This document shows positions 17,379 to 26,727 of a DNA stretch of 64,000 nt, piece by piece. A program made the translations under genes and the position numbers. A model generated the notes under the pieces. It did no database searches, had not been told where the DNA came from, and saw only the letters and a program-made list of their open reading frames with translations. Location: positions 1 to 64,000 of the forward strand of contig CAJTDN010000007.1 of NCBI GenBank assembly GCA_910574865.1. Direction: 5' to 3'. Position 1 is the stretch's first letter, and each line of letters opens with the position of its first letter. This DNA comes from Lachnospiraceae bacterium (GTDB lineage Bacteria > Bacillota > Clostridia > Lachnospirales > Lachnospiraceae).

Positions 17379-19307
17379 ATGAAAATCACTTTGAAGGACG
17401 GTTCCGTCAGGGAATATGAAAATGGCATGGCAGCCATCGACATCGCGAACGACATCAGCGAGGGTTTGGCGCGCATGGCCACGGCGGTGGAGGTTGACGG
17501 TGAAGTCATGGATTTGCGGACGGTTATCGACAAGGATTGCGAGTTGGGCATCCTGACGTTCCAGGACGAGAAGGGCAAGGGGGCGTTCCGCCACACGGCC
17601 TCCCACATCATGGCACAAGCCATCAAACGCTTGTATCCGGACGTGAAGCTGGCCATCGGGCCTTCCGTGGCGGACGGGTTTTATTATGACATTGACAAGG
17701 AAACCCCGCTGTTACAAGAGGATTTGGAGAAAATTGAGGCGGAGATGAAGAAAATCGTCAAGGAAGGATTGCCCTTGATTCGTTTCACGAAGCCGAGGGC
17801 CGAGGCCATCGAGTATTTCAAGGAAAAGGGCGAGACTTATAAGGTGGAACTGATTGAGGATTTGCCGGAGGACGCGGAAATCAGCTTTTATTCCCAGGGC
17901 GAGTTCACCGACCTTTGCGCGGGCCCGCACCTGATGTCCACCAAGCCGGTGAAGGCGTTCAAGCTGACGAGCCTGGCGGGGGCCTACTGGCGTGGCAGCG
18001 AGAAGAACAAGATGCTGCAGCGCATTTACGGGACGGCGTTTTCCAAGAAGGCGGAGCTGGACGAGTACTTGACGATGCTAGAGGAGGCGAAGAAGCGCGA
18101 CCACAGGAGGTTGGGCAAGGAGCTCGGGCTCTTCATGATGCGCGACGAGGGGCCGGGATTCCCGTTCTTTTTGCCGAAGGGCATGGTCTTAAAGAACACG
18201 CTTTTGGATTACTGGCGGGAGATTCATAAAAGGGCGGGCTACGTGGAGATTTCCACCCCGGTCATGTTGAGCCGCCATCTGTGGGAGACTTCGGGCCACT
18301 GGGACCATTATAAGGAAAACATGTACACGACGGTCATTGACGAGGAGGATTTTGCCATCAAGCCGATGAACTGTCCGGGCGGCATCCTCGTATACCAGTC
18401 GGAGCCGCGCTCTTATCGCGACCTGCCGATTCGCATGGGCGAACTGGGCCTGGTGCATAGGCACGAGAAATCCGGCCAGCTGCACGGGTTGATGCGGGTG
18501 CGCTGCTTTACGCAGGACGATGCGCACATTTTCATGATGCCGGAGCAGATCCGTGATGAAATCAAGGGCGTCGCCAGGCTGATTGACGAAGTGTACGGCT
18601 TGTTCGGGTTCAAATACCACGTGGAGCTTTCTACCCGTCCGGAAAACAGCATGGGAAGCGACGAGGATTGGGAGATGGCGACCGACGCCCTTCGGGGCGC
18701 GCTCGATGATTTGGGGCGTGATTATGTGGTGAACGAGGGAGACGGCGCGTTTTACGGGCCGAAGATTGACTTCCACCTGCAGGATTCCATCGGCAGGACG
18801 TGGCAGTGCGGCACGATCCAGCTTGACTTCCAGTTGCCGCAACGGTTCGAGATGGAGTATACCGGGGCGGACGGCGAGAAGCACCGCCCGATCATGATCC
18901 ACCGCGTGGCATTCGGTTCCATCGAGCGTTTCATCGGCATCTTGATTGAGCATTTCGCGGGCGCGTTCCCGACCTGGCTTGCACCGGTGCAGGTGAAGGT
19001 GCTGCCGATTTCCGACAAGCACATGGAATATGGGCGGAAGGTGCTTGACGAGCTGAACGCGGCCGGAATCCGGGCGGAGCTCGACATGCGGGCGGAGAAG
19101 ATTGGTTACAAGATTCGCGAGGCACAGATGCAGAAGGTTCCATACATGCTGGTGGTCGGCGCGAAGGAAGAGGAAGAGGGCAAGGTGTCCGTCAGGAGCC
19201 GCTTCGCGGGAGACGAGGGCTCGCAGGAGATTGCCGGGTTTATCGCGCAGGTTCAAAAGGAAGTCGCGGACAGGGTGGCGCGGGAGATGAAAAGCACGCA
19301 AGAATAA
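17379..19307 (+). CDS. thrS: Threonine--tRNA ligase
   Basis: This class II synthetase charges tRNA-Thr. The 642-residue protein has the TGS domain (about 1-62), the editing domain with the HTASHIMAQA motif near residue 72, the catalytic core (about 240-535) with NCPGG, and a C-terminal anticodon domain. Length and order are standard. The AGGAAAGGA site lies about 12 bases before the ATG. A T-box would be usual in Firmicutes, but the 131-base upstream gap contains no GTGGNACC motif, so control must differ here or lie elsewhere. Confidence 0.97.
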   Translation: MKITLKDGSVREYENGMAAIDIANDISEGLARMATAVEVDGEVMDLRTVIDKDCELGILTFQDEKGKGAFRHTASHIMAQAIKRLYPDVKLAIGPSVADGFYYDIDKETPLLQEDLEKIEAEMKKIVKEGLPLIRFTKPRAEAIEYFKEKGETYKVELIEDLPEDAEISFYSQGEFTDLCAGPHLMSTKPVKAFKLTSLAGAYWRGSEKNKMLQRIYGTAFSKKAELDEYLTMLEEAKKRDHRRLGKELGLFMMRDEGPGFPFFLPKGMVLKNTLLDYWREIHKRAGYVEISTPVMLSRHLWETSGHWDHYKENMYTTVIDEEDFAIKPMNCPGGILVYQSEPRSYRDLPIRMGELGLVHRHEKSGQLHGLMRVRCFTQDDAHIFMMPEQIRDEIKGVARLIDEVYGLFGFKYHVELSTRPENSMGSDEDWEMATDALRGALDDLGRDYVVNEGDGAFYGPKIDFHLQDSIGRTWQCGTIQLDFQLPQRFEMEYTGADGEKHRPIMIHRVAFGSIERFIGILIEHFAGAFPTWLAPVQVKVLPISDKHMEYGRKVLDELNAAGIRAELDMRAEKIGYKIREAQMQKVPYMLVVGAKEEEEGKVSVRSRFAGDEGSQEIAGFIAQVQKEVADRVAREMKSTQE

Positions 19308-19366
19308 AGAGGGCAGAAGCCGGGCATACTGATATCGGACTTTTTATGAAAGAAGGAGGTATCAAC

Positions 19367-19687
19367 ATGCCAGAATTAAGATGTACGGTACAGACGTGCG
19401 TTCATAACCAACAGTATTTGTGCGACCTGGACAAGATCGAGGTGGCGGGAAGGGACGCGAAAACCGCACGGGAGACTTGCTGTGACAGTTTCCGTGAGAG
19501 GACGAAAGACAGCTATAGCAATGTTACCGACAGGCAGGCGTCAGAAAAGACGGGAATCCATTGCAAGGCGACGGATTGCGAGTACAACAAGGATTGTGAC
19601 TGCCATGCCGGGCGCATCAGCGTGGAAGGCGGCAATGCCTGCCATTGCGAAAACACGGAATGTGCGACGTTTAGTTACAAGGGTTAA
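19367..19687 (+). CDS. DUF1540 protein with two Cys-rich repeats
   Basis: This 106-residue protein is made of two copies of the small cysteine-rich DUF1540 motif. The first has cysteines in CTVQTCVHNQQYLC and ETCCDSF. The second has CKATDCEYNKDCDC and NACHCENTECATF. The spacing suggests metal binding. Members are common in spore-forming Clostridia and their role is not known. The ATG at 19367 has AAGGAGGT six to seven bases upstream. A strong hairpin follows seven bases after the stop. Confidence 0.85.
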   Translation: MPELRCTVQTCVHNQQYLCDLDKIEVAGRDAKTARETCCDSFRERTKDSYSNVTDRQASEKTGIHCKATDCEYNKDCDCHAGRISVEGGNACHCENTECATFSYKG

Positions 19688-19694
19688 GCATTTA

Positions 19695-19723
19695 GGAAGG
19701 GTCTGTCAGGGACAGACCCTTCC
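19695..19723 (+). terminator. Terminator after the DUF1540 gene
   Basis: GGAAGGGTCTGTC (19695-19707) pairs perfectly with GACAGACCCTTCC (19711-19723) over a three-base loop. Only two T bases follow, so it may be leaky or act as a 3'-end stabiliser. Confidence 0.7.
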
Positions 19724-19759
19724 TTGGCTTAGTGAAATAAAGAAGAGGTGGAGGGTGAA

Positions 19760-21184
19760 ATGGAAAATAAAGAAGAAAAAAAGACGGGAGAGAGAAGCGG
19801 GTATTACATAAAGAGGCCGCAGTTAAAAGGCAGGGGGCCTTCAAAACTGCGCCAGCAGTTTCGCCAGGGAATGGCACTTTTTGTCGTAATCCTCGCTTGT
19901 ATCCTCGTGTATTTCGCATTGCTCCGTTTTGACGACATTTTGGGCATGGCGTTCAAGATTGGGAATGTCCTGCGCCCGGTCATCTACGGGCTGGCAATCG
20001 CGTTCCTCTTGAACCCGATCGTGAAATTCGTGGAGAGGCATTTGCTTTGCTTGTTCGAGAAAAAGATGCCGGAGTTTAAAAAGAAGCAGGAGACGGCGCG
20101 GGGGCTCGGCGTGCTGGCGGCGATTTTCGTCTTGCTCGCGGTCATCGTGGCGCTGTGCAACATGATGATACCGGAACTGTACCGCAGTGTCGTGAACATG
20201 ATCAGCACGGTCCCGACACAATTGAACGACGCGATTGAAGCCATCACGAAGATGACTTCGAACGACACCACGCTGGGCCAGGTGTTCACCGTGGTGCTGA
20301 CACAGGCCACCGACTTCATCCAGCAGTGGCTGCGTACCGACTTGATGGAGCAGGCCAACAAGCTGATGTCAAACGTGACCGCCGGCATGATCAATGTCGT
20401 GAGCGAGCTGCTAAACTGGGTGCTGGGACTCATCGTGTCTGTTTACGTGTTGTTTGGAAAGGAGGTGTTTTCCAAACAGGCGAAGAAAATTATTTACGCG
20501 CTTTTCAAGCCGAGGGACGCCAACCTGATCCTCCACCTGACGGGCAAGAGCAACGAAATTTTTTCCGGATTCATCATCGGGAAAATTATCGACTCGCTGA
20601 TAATCGGCGTGCTTTGCTTTATCGGTCTGAGCATTTTGAAGATGCCGTATACCTTGCTGGTGAGCGTGATTGTCGGCGTGACGAACGTCATTCCGGTGTT
20701 CGGCCCTTATATCGGGGCGATTCCAAGCGCGATTTTGATTTTGCTTTCCAATCCGAAAATGGGACTGTACTTCATCATCTTCGTCCTGGTCTTGCAACAG
20801 ATTGACGGAAATATCATCGGACCGAAGATACTGGGAAATTCCACCGGGCTTTCCTCGTTCTGGGTCATTGTCGCCATTACCCTGGGCGGGGGATTGTTCG
20901 GCATCGTCGGGATGCTTTTGGGAGTTCCGACTTTTGCCGTCATATATTACGTGGTTTCCATGGTCATCAACCACAAGCTGGAGCGGCGCAAGCTGCCGAC
21001 GATGACGGACAGCTATGACACTTACAGCTACGTGGACGACAATGGGGAATACGTGCATTCGAAGCACAACGAGGTGCTCAAGGAACAAAGAAATGACGGG
21101 GAGGAAAAGGAATTTGCCGAGGAAGGCGGCGATGCCATGAAGGAAAGGGGAAAAGGGGAAGATGCCGATTCGAGTACAAAATGA
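19760..21184 (+). CDS. AI-2E family membrane permease
   Basis: This 474-residue integral membrane protein of the AI-2E transporter family (PF01594) has about eight helices between residues 30 and 400. The central conserved region includes GKIIDSLIIGVLCFIGL and the GGGLFGIVGMLLGVP motif. Family members export autoinducer-2, move sodium and protons, or have unknown substrates; the substrate here is open. The C-terminal 70 residues are hydrophilic and charged. GGAGG lies five bases before the ATG. The 3' end overlaps metA by 23 bases, so the two are co-expressed. Confidence 0.88.
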   Translation: MENKEEKKTGERSGYYIKRPQLKGRGPSKLRQQFRQGMALFVVILACILVYFALLRFDDILGMAFKIGNVLRPVIYGLAIAFLLNPIVKFVERHLLCLFEKKMPEFKKKQETARGLGVLAAIFVLLAVIVALCNMMIPELYRSVVNMISTVPTQLNDAIEAITKMTSNDTTLGQVFTVVLTQATDFIQQWLRTDLMEQANKLMSNVTAGMINVVSELLNWVLGLIVSVYVLFGKEVFSKQAKKIIYALFKPRDANLILHLTGKSNEIFSGFIIGKIIDSLIIGVLCFIGLSILKMPYTLLVSVIVGVTNVIPVFGPYIGAIPSAILILLSNPKMGLYFIIFVLVLQQIDGNIIGPKILGNSTGLSSFWVIVAITLGGGLFGIVGMLLGVPTFAVIYYVVSMVINHKLERRKLPTMTDSYDTYSYVDDNGEYVHSKHNEVLKEQRNDGEEKEFAEEGGDAMKERGKGEDADSSTK

Positions 21185-22118
21185 TTTGCCGGTGAAGGAG
21201 ATATTGGAGAGGGAGAATATTTTCGTGATGGACGAATACCGGGCCGCGCACCAGGAGATTCGCTCCCTCAGCATCGGGCTGTTGAACCTGATGCCGCTCA
21301 AGGAGGACACGGAACTGCAGATTTTGCGGTCGCTTTCGAACACGCCGTTACAGACGGACGTGACATTCGTGCGGGTGACGAGCCACGTGTCAAGAAACAC
21401 CTCCACCAGCCACATTTATAAGTTTTACGAGCCGTTCGAGAACATCCGCAGGCAGAAGTTCGACGGATTCATCATCACCGGCGCGCCGGTGGAGCAGATG
21501 CCGTTCGAGGAGGTGGACTATTGGGAGGAACTGAAAGAAATCATGGACTGGACGACCACCAACGTGACTTCCACGCTCCACCTTTGCTGGGGGGCGCAGG
21601 CGGGCATTTACCATCATTACGGCATTGACAAGGCGCCGCTTCCGGAAAAGAAGTTCGGCGTGTTCGCCCACCATGTGCGAAACCGCAAGACCCCGCTTTT
21701 GCGCGGGTTTGACGACGTGTTTTACGCGCCGCACTCCAGGCACACGGAGGTGCCGCGGGATGCGCTGGAGGCGGATAAGCGGATTACGATTCTGGCCGAC
21801 TCGCCACAGGCCGGCGTGTTTTTGTGCATGGCGCAGCGGGGGCGGCAGATTTTCGTGATGGGGCATCCCGAGTATGACCGGATGACGTTGGACGGCGAGT
21901 ACAAGCGGGATTTGGGCAAGGGATTAAAAATCCGGGTGCCGGTCAATTATTACCCGGATGACGACCCGAACCAGAAGCCGCTTTTGCAGTGGCGTTCGCA
22001 CGCGAACAATTTGTACACGAACTGGGTCAATTATTACGTGTACCAGGCCACGCCGTATGACTTGTACGGGACGCCGAATTTAAGCGAACGGATACGGTTT
22101 CCGGAGGCGGAAGCGTGA
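21162..22118 (+). CDS. metAA: Homoserine O-acetyltransferase, MetA type
   Basis: This enzyme activates homoserine for methionine synthesis. The 318-residue sequence is a full MetA with the nucleophile cysteine in HLCWGAQAG and the conserved FAHHV and MGHPEYD motifs. Residue 111 is glutamate (GAPVE). In this family glutamate there goes with acetyl-CoA and glycine with succinyl-CoA, so acetyl-CoA use is predicted despite the 'succinyltransferase' name often given. It overlaps the upstream permease gene by 23 bases, so no SAM riboswitch can sit directly before it. None was seen. Confidence 0.93.
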   Translation: MPIRVQNDLPVKEILERENIFVMDEYRAAHQEIRSLSIGLLNLMPLKEDTELQILRSLSNTPLQTDVTFVRVTSHVSRNTSTSHIYKFYEPFENIRRQKFDGFIITGAPVEQMPFEEVDYWEELKEIMDWTTTNVTSTLHLCWGAQAGIYHHYGIDKAPLPEKKFGVFAHHVRNRKTPLLRGFDDVFYAPHSRHTEVPRDALEADKRITILADSPQAGVFLCMAQRGRQIFVMGHPEYDRMTLDGEYKRDLGKGLKIRVPVNYYPDDDPNQKPLLQWRSHANNLYTNWVNYYVYQATPYDLYGTPNLSERIRFPEAEA

Positions 22119-22226
22119 TTTTGGGGTAAAGATACCTTTAACTTCCAACATTGTTTTTATGTGAATTCACGTGTTTTATGGCGAAACGGGTAGTGAACGG
22201 TGTGGTATTTAAGAAAGGAGCTTTTG

Positions 22227-24206
22227 ATGGAACGAAAGATTGAGATACGGGAAGGCAAGGTGCCAAAGCGGGTTTCGGACATGTTGTACGGCTTGTTTCT
22301 GGAGGACATCAATTTTGCCTGCGACGGCGGCTTGAACGCCAACGTCCTTTGTAACAACAGCTTTGACGGCTGGTACATGAAGCCGGGCGTGGTGGAGAAG
22401 GATTGCCGCAAGGCCCCGGAAAAAGTCGTGCCCCACATGGAGGGCCTGCGGTTTTGGGAAACCAGCGGGCTGGTGGACATGGGTTCGAAAAAACCATTGT
22501 GCGCGGCCAGCGAGTATGCCCGCATCCGGGACGGGGCGGTGCTCAAAAATTACGGCTATAATGGAAACGACATTGTCACCGGACGTTGCGCCATTTCCAT
22601 CGTGGAAGGGCATACATACCAGTTTTCCGGTTTCTTTGACGCGTCCGGTTATGAGGGCGAGGCGTGCGTCTATGTCGAGGATGAAAACGGCGTGCCTCTG
22701 ACAGAGAAGAAGTGCATGGCTTTGTCCTCCGGGGGGTGGCAGGAGCGCGTGGCGGACCTGGCCGGGGTGAAAACGGCCTATGGACGATTCGTGCTGGAAA
22801 TCAAAGGCGCGGGCGAGCTGGACGTGGACTATTTGTCCTTCCTGGACACGGATTACTGGGGCGCGGGCGACCCGAAATGGTCGCAAGGGAAGCTGCGCAA
22901 GGATTTGGTGCAGGTGCTAAAAGAGCTGCACCCGAAGTTTTTGCGGTTTCCCGGCGGCTGCATCACGGAGGGGGCCGCGCTTGGAAATGAATACAAGTGG
23001 AAGAACACGCTGGGGCCGCTTCACGAGCGCGTTTCGGATTATAATCTGTGGGCGCTGCGCACGACGGCCGGGTATAACCAGTCTTACGCGGTGGGATTTT
23101 ACGAGTATTTCCTGCTCTGCGAGGATTTGCAAATGGAGCCGTTGCCCGTCACCTGGGCGGGAACGAGCTGCCAGTTCCGCACGGGCGTGCCGATTGACGC
23201 GTCTTCCGAGCAGTATGAAAAAGAAGTCATCCGGAACGTTTTTGATTTGATCGAGTATGCGAACGGCGACCCGGAGAAAAGCGAATGGGCGAAAAAGCGG
23301 GCCGATGCCGGACATCCGGAGCCGTTCGGGCTCAAATATATCGGGTTTGGCAATGAAAACTGGGGCGACCATTATTGGAACGGCTGCCGGCGGATTTATC
23401 AGTTGATAAAGGAGCACCACCCGGAAATCACCCTGGTGTTTTCCGCCAATCCGTTTTACGGCATCCCGGACTTCCACAAAAATTGGAAGACCATCCGCAC
23501 GGAAATGCCGGATGCGCTTTTGGACGAGCATTATTACCGCTATCCGAAATGGTTTTATAAGATGCACAAGGTGTACGACAAGTACCCGCGCACGAGCGCG
23601 GGCGTGTTTGCCGGCGAATATGCCTGCAACATGAAGCTTTCCGCTCCCAACGTGTTCGAGAGCGCGCTTTCGGAGGCGGCTTTCCTGACGGGTATCGAGC
23701 GCAACGCGGATTTGGTGAAACTGTCCTCTTACGCGCCGCTCTTTTCTTTGGTGGACGGGGCGCAGTGGGAGCACAACATGATTAATTTCTCGCCGCGCGA
23801 GGTGCTAAAGACGACCAATTACCTGGTGCAGTATTTGTACATGAACAATGTCGGCACGCGGATATTGGAAGCGGAGGGAAGCGGGAAGCACGGGCTGTAT
23901 TACTGCGCGACGGCGGACGGGAAGTTCGTCTATGTCAAAGTGGTCAATGCCGCAAGAAAGGCAAAGAAATTCGTACTTGATTTGGAGGGGATATCGGGTG
24001 GCGGAAGCGAACCTATAGAATTTGCGGGCGCGCAGATGCAGTATATCCATTCGGAAGACTTGCGGGCGAGGAATAATCTTACGTTCGACGGCAAGCCGGA
24101 GTACCAGGTGGAAATCCGGCAGAAAAGAATCGCGATGAATGGAAACAAAATCGAGATGGCGTTGCCGGGGCAGACCGTCGGCGTGGTTCGGGTGAAGATG
24201 AAGTGA
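22227..24206 (+). CDS. Alpha-L-arabinofuranosidase, GH51
   Basis: This retaining glycoside hydrolase removes arabinofuranosyl groups from arabinan or arabinoxylan fragments. The acid/base glutamate is in GFGNENWG and the nucleophile glutamate in FAGEYAC, both within the (beta/alpha)8 domain. A C-terminal beta-sandwich follows from about residue 520. At 659 residues it is longer than many GH51 enzymes because of an N-terminal beta-rich extension (about 60-190), which may bind carbohydrate. No signal peptide is seen, so it acts on imported oligosaccharides. A palindrome GTGAATTCAC (22161-22170) upstream could be an operator. Confidence 0.93.
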   Translation: MERKIEIREGKVPKRVSDMLYGLFLEDINFACDGGLNANVLCNNSFDGWYMKPGVVEKDCRKAPEKVVPHMEGLRFWETSGLVDMGSKKPLCAASEYARIRDGAVLKNYGYNGNDIVTGRCAISIVEGHTYQFSGFFDASGYEGEACVYVEDENGVPLTEKKCMALSSGGWQERVADLAGVKTAYGRFVLEIKGAGELDVDYLSFLDTDYWGAGDPKWSQGKLRKDLVQVLKELHPKFLRFPGGCITEGAALGNEYKWKNTLGPLHERVSDYNLWALRTTAGYNQSYAVGFYEYFLLCEDLQMEPLPVTWAGTSCQFRTGVPIDASSEQYEKEVIRNVFDLIEYANGDPEKSEWAKKRADAGHPEPFGLKYIGFGNENWGDHYWNGCRRIYQLIKEHHPEITLVFSANPFYGIPDFHKNWKTIRTEMPDALLDEHYYRYPKWFYKMHKVYDKYPRTSAGVFAGEYACNMKLSAPNVFESALSEAAFLTGIERNADLVKLSSYAPLFSLVDGAQWEHNMINFSPREVLKTTNYLVQYLYMNNVGTRILEAEGSGKHGLYYCATADGKFVYVKVVNAARKAKKFVLDLEGISGGGSEPIEFAGAQMQYIHSEDLRARNNLTFDGKPEYQVEIRQKRIAMNGNKIEMALPGQTVGVVRVKMK

Positions 24207-24278
24207 TGGCGATACCACGCGGTGTGAAGCAACTCGTGGATATCATGGTGTCAGAGAAGAGTATGGGGTAAAGAGAAG

Positions 24279-24791
24279 ATGCAGAGAATAGCGAAGTTTC
24301 AAAAGGTAAGCAGGGAGCGTTTCGTGGCCGACTGGACGGGAACGTTTAAGAGCACCACGGCACGGGAGGCGGAGGTGGTTTATGATCAGGTCAGGCTGCC
24401 GAGGCGTGCGACGGCCGGTTCGGCCGGGTACGATTTTTTCACGCCGGCCGGGATTGCATTAAACCCGGGCGAGACAATCAAAATTCCGACGGGAATCCGG
24501 GCCTGGATGGAGCCGGGCTGGGTGCTTAAATGCTACCCGCGAAGCGGCCTGGGGTTCAAATACCGGCTGCAGCTTGACAACACGGTCGGAATCATTGACA
24601 GTGATTATTTTTATTCGGACAACGAAGGACACATGTTTATCAAGGTGACGAACGACGGCCATGAAGGGAAGACGCTCACTCTGGAAGCGGGGGACGGCTT
24701 CGCCCAGGGCATTTTCGTGGAGTACGGGATTACCGTCGACGACGAGGCGACCGAGGTGAGAAACGGCGGGTTCGGGAGCACGACGAAGTGA
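24279..24791 (+). CDS. dut: dUTP diphosphatase (trimeric dUTPase)
   Basis: This enzyme hydrolyses dUTP to dUMP and pyrophosphate, which keeps uracil out of DNA. All five dUTPase motifs are visible in order: SAGYDFF, PRSGLGFK, the uracil pocket LDNTVGIID, the fourth motif GFAQGIF, and the glycine-rich RNGGFGSTTK at the C-terminus. At 170 residues it is slightly long owing to an N-terminal extension of about 30 residues. A GGTAAAGAGAAG stretch precedes the ATG. It lies 72 bases after the arabinofuranosidase gene. Confidence 0.93.
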   Translation: MQRIAKFQKVSRERFVADWTGTFKSTTAREAEVVYDQVRLPRRATAGSAGYDFFTPAGIALNPGETIKIPTGIRAWMEPGWVLKCYPRSGLGFKYRLQLDNTVGIIDSDYFYSDNEGHMFIKVTNDGHEGKTLTLEAGDGFAQGIFVEYGITVDDEATEVRNGGFGSTTK

Positions 24792-24995
24792 ACGGGCGCG
24801 AAACGGCGGGGGCGGGCGATTTGCCAAATGGCGCGAAACGGCCCGCTTAAGTGTCGCAAGACGCATAATTTAAAAAAAACGGGAAATTCTATCCAACATA
24901 AAGAAGGTGAAATTGCGAAAGTACCTTGGTAGGGAGCGGTTTCATGGATCAAGATAGTGAAAATGGTGGTTGGCACCGGGAGGGATAGAATTTCA

Positions 24996-26384
24996 ATGAA
25001 GGCAAAGATTACTGGACAAGTAGGAACGAATTTTGACGAGAACATCGCACAGATGGAGAAGATTCTCCCCGTGAAGGAGAGCTTCGACATCATCCGCAGG
25101 GATATCACGGTCGCGGGGAAACGTGCGGTGTTCTTTTTTATTGACGGGTTCACGAAGGACGAGACGATGCTGAAAATCATGGACTCCATGTTCCGCATCA
25201 CGAAGGACCAGATGCCGCAGGACGCGACGGCGTTTTCCCGGCAGTTCATTCCTTACGTGGAGGTGGACATTGTAAAGGATTATGACGCGGTCGTGCGAAA
25301 CGTCCTCTCCGGCATGAGCTGCCTCTTTTTGGAAGGATTCGAGGTCTGCATCGCCATCGACTGCCGGACGTATCCGGCCAGGGGCGTGGACGAGCCGGAC
25401 AAGGACAAGTCGCTCCGCGGTTCGCGCGACGGCTTCGTGGAAACCGTCGTGTTCAACACGGCGCTCATCCGGCGGCGGATCCGTGACCCGCACCTGGTGA
25501 TGGAGATGGTGGAGGCGGGGGAGGCCTCGCGGACGGACATCGCCATCTGCTACATGAGCGACCGCATCGAGCCGGAAATGCTGGACAAGCTTCGGGGCAT
25601 GATCAGCAACGTGAAGATTGACGCGCTGACGATGAACCAGCAGAGCCTCGCGGAGGCGCTCCTGAAACGGAAATGGTACGACCCGTTCCCGAAATTCAAG
25701 TTCTCCGAGCGGCCGGACACGACGGCGGCCTGCCTGCTGGAGGGAAAAATCGTCATCCTCGTGGATAATTCACCGTCGGCGATGATCCTGCCCACCTCCA
25801 TTTTCGACATGGTGGAGGAGGCGAACGATTATTATTTCCCCAAGATTACCGGCGTGTACCTGAAGTTTTCACGGGCGTTGATTTCTCTCGGGACGGTGTT
25901 TCTGACCCCGGTATTTTTGCTTTTCATGCAGAACCTGGAATATTTGCCGGAAATATTCGAGTTCGTGGCGATACAGGACACGGTCAACATCGCCCTGATT
26001 TACCAGTTCCTGATTTTGGAACTGTCCATCGACGGCCTGCGGCTGGCCGCCTTGAACACGCCGAACATGCTGAGCACGCCGCTTAGCGTCATCGCCGGTA
26101 TCGTGATGGGCGAGTTTTCCGTCAAGTCCGGGTGGTTTAACAGCGAGGTGATGCTCTACATGGCGTTCGTGGCCGTGGCCGACTACACGCAGCCGAACTT
26201 CGAGCTGGGCTACGCCCTCAAGTTCATGCGCCTGACGCTGTTAATCTTGACGGCGGCATTCAATTTCGTCGGGTTCGTCATCGGCTGCCTGATTTGCATC
26301 GGCGCGGTGATATTTAACAAGACGATTACCGGGAAGAGCTTCTTGAACGCCACGGTGCCCGCGAAGCGGCGGAAGCGTCAGTAA
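24996..26384 (+). CDS. GerA-family spore germination protein, SpoVAF-like
   Basis: This is a membrane protein of the spore inner membrane, from the family of germinant receptor A subunits and SpoVAF. The N-terminal cytoplasmic half (to about 280) has FDIIRRDITVAGKRAVFFFIDGF and the family motif EGxxVILVDNSPSAMILP. About five membrane helices follow. SpoVAF assignment is favoured over a germinant receptor because no B and C subunit genes lie beside it. The frame is open from a GTG at 24957, but the ATG at 24996, behind GGGAGGGA, is a better start. Confidence 0.8.
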   Translation: MKAKITGQVGTNFDENIAQMEKILPVKESFDIIRRDITVAGKRAVFFFIDGFTKDETMLKIMDSMFRITKDQMPQDATAFSRQFIPYVEVDIVKDYDAVVRNVLSGMSCLFLEGFEVCIAIDCRTYPARGVDEPDKDKSLRGSRDGFVETVVFNTALIRRRIRDPHLVMEMVEAGEASRTDIAICYMSDRIEPEMLDKLRGMISNVKIDALTMNQQSLAEALLKRKWYDPFPKFKFSERPDTTAACLLEGKIVILVDNSPSAMILPTSIFDMVEEANDYYFPKITGVYLKFSRALISLGTVFLTPVFLLFMQNLEYLPEIFEFVAIQDTVNIALIYQFLILELSIDGLRLAALNTPNMLSTPLSVIAGIVMGEFSVKSGWFNSEVMLYMAFVAVADYTQPNFELGYALKFMRLTLLILTAAFNFVGFVIGCLICIGAVIFNKTITGKSFLNATVPAKRRKRQ

Positions 26385-26727
26385 GGCTGGCGGACACTTC
26401 AACAGGGGAGTGGCGGGGCGGATGCTTGGATGGAATTGATTTTTTTGGAATTGGATTTTTTGGAAAAAAGGGTTGACATCCATGGGGAAATGTGTTAGAT
26501 TAATCAAGCATGAGAAAAAGAAAGCAGAGTATCCGCTCTCACCATGGCATAATCGGGTGACCATGGTTCGATATTGATTGACGGGACGCGTCCACGAGGG
26601 CGTGCTTGTTATGAAGGTTGAGAGTGGATACGGTGTCCACTCTTTTTTTCGTAAAGGAACGGCCGGAAATTTTTGGGGACGTTCCGCAAGGGGCCTGAAG
26701 GAATTCATGTGACGGAGGTATAGGACA
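26385..26727 (+). promoter_or_regulatory. infC operon leader: promoter and transcription attenuator
   Basis: The promoter is TTGACA (26473-26478), 17 bases, TAGATT. The leader ends in an intrinsic terminator: AGAGTGGA (26621-26628) pairs with TCCACTCT (26636-26643) and is followed by seven T. An upstream segment GTATCCGCTCT (26529-26539) can pair instead with AGAGTGGATAC (26621-26631), which contains the terminator's left arm, so the two structures exclude each other. Between them ACCATGG/CCATGGT forms another stem. In Firmicutes the infC-rpmI-rplT leader is controlled by ribosomal protein L20, so an L20-responsive attenuator is likely. Confidence 0.85.
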
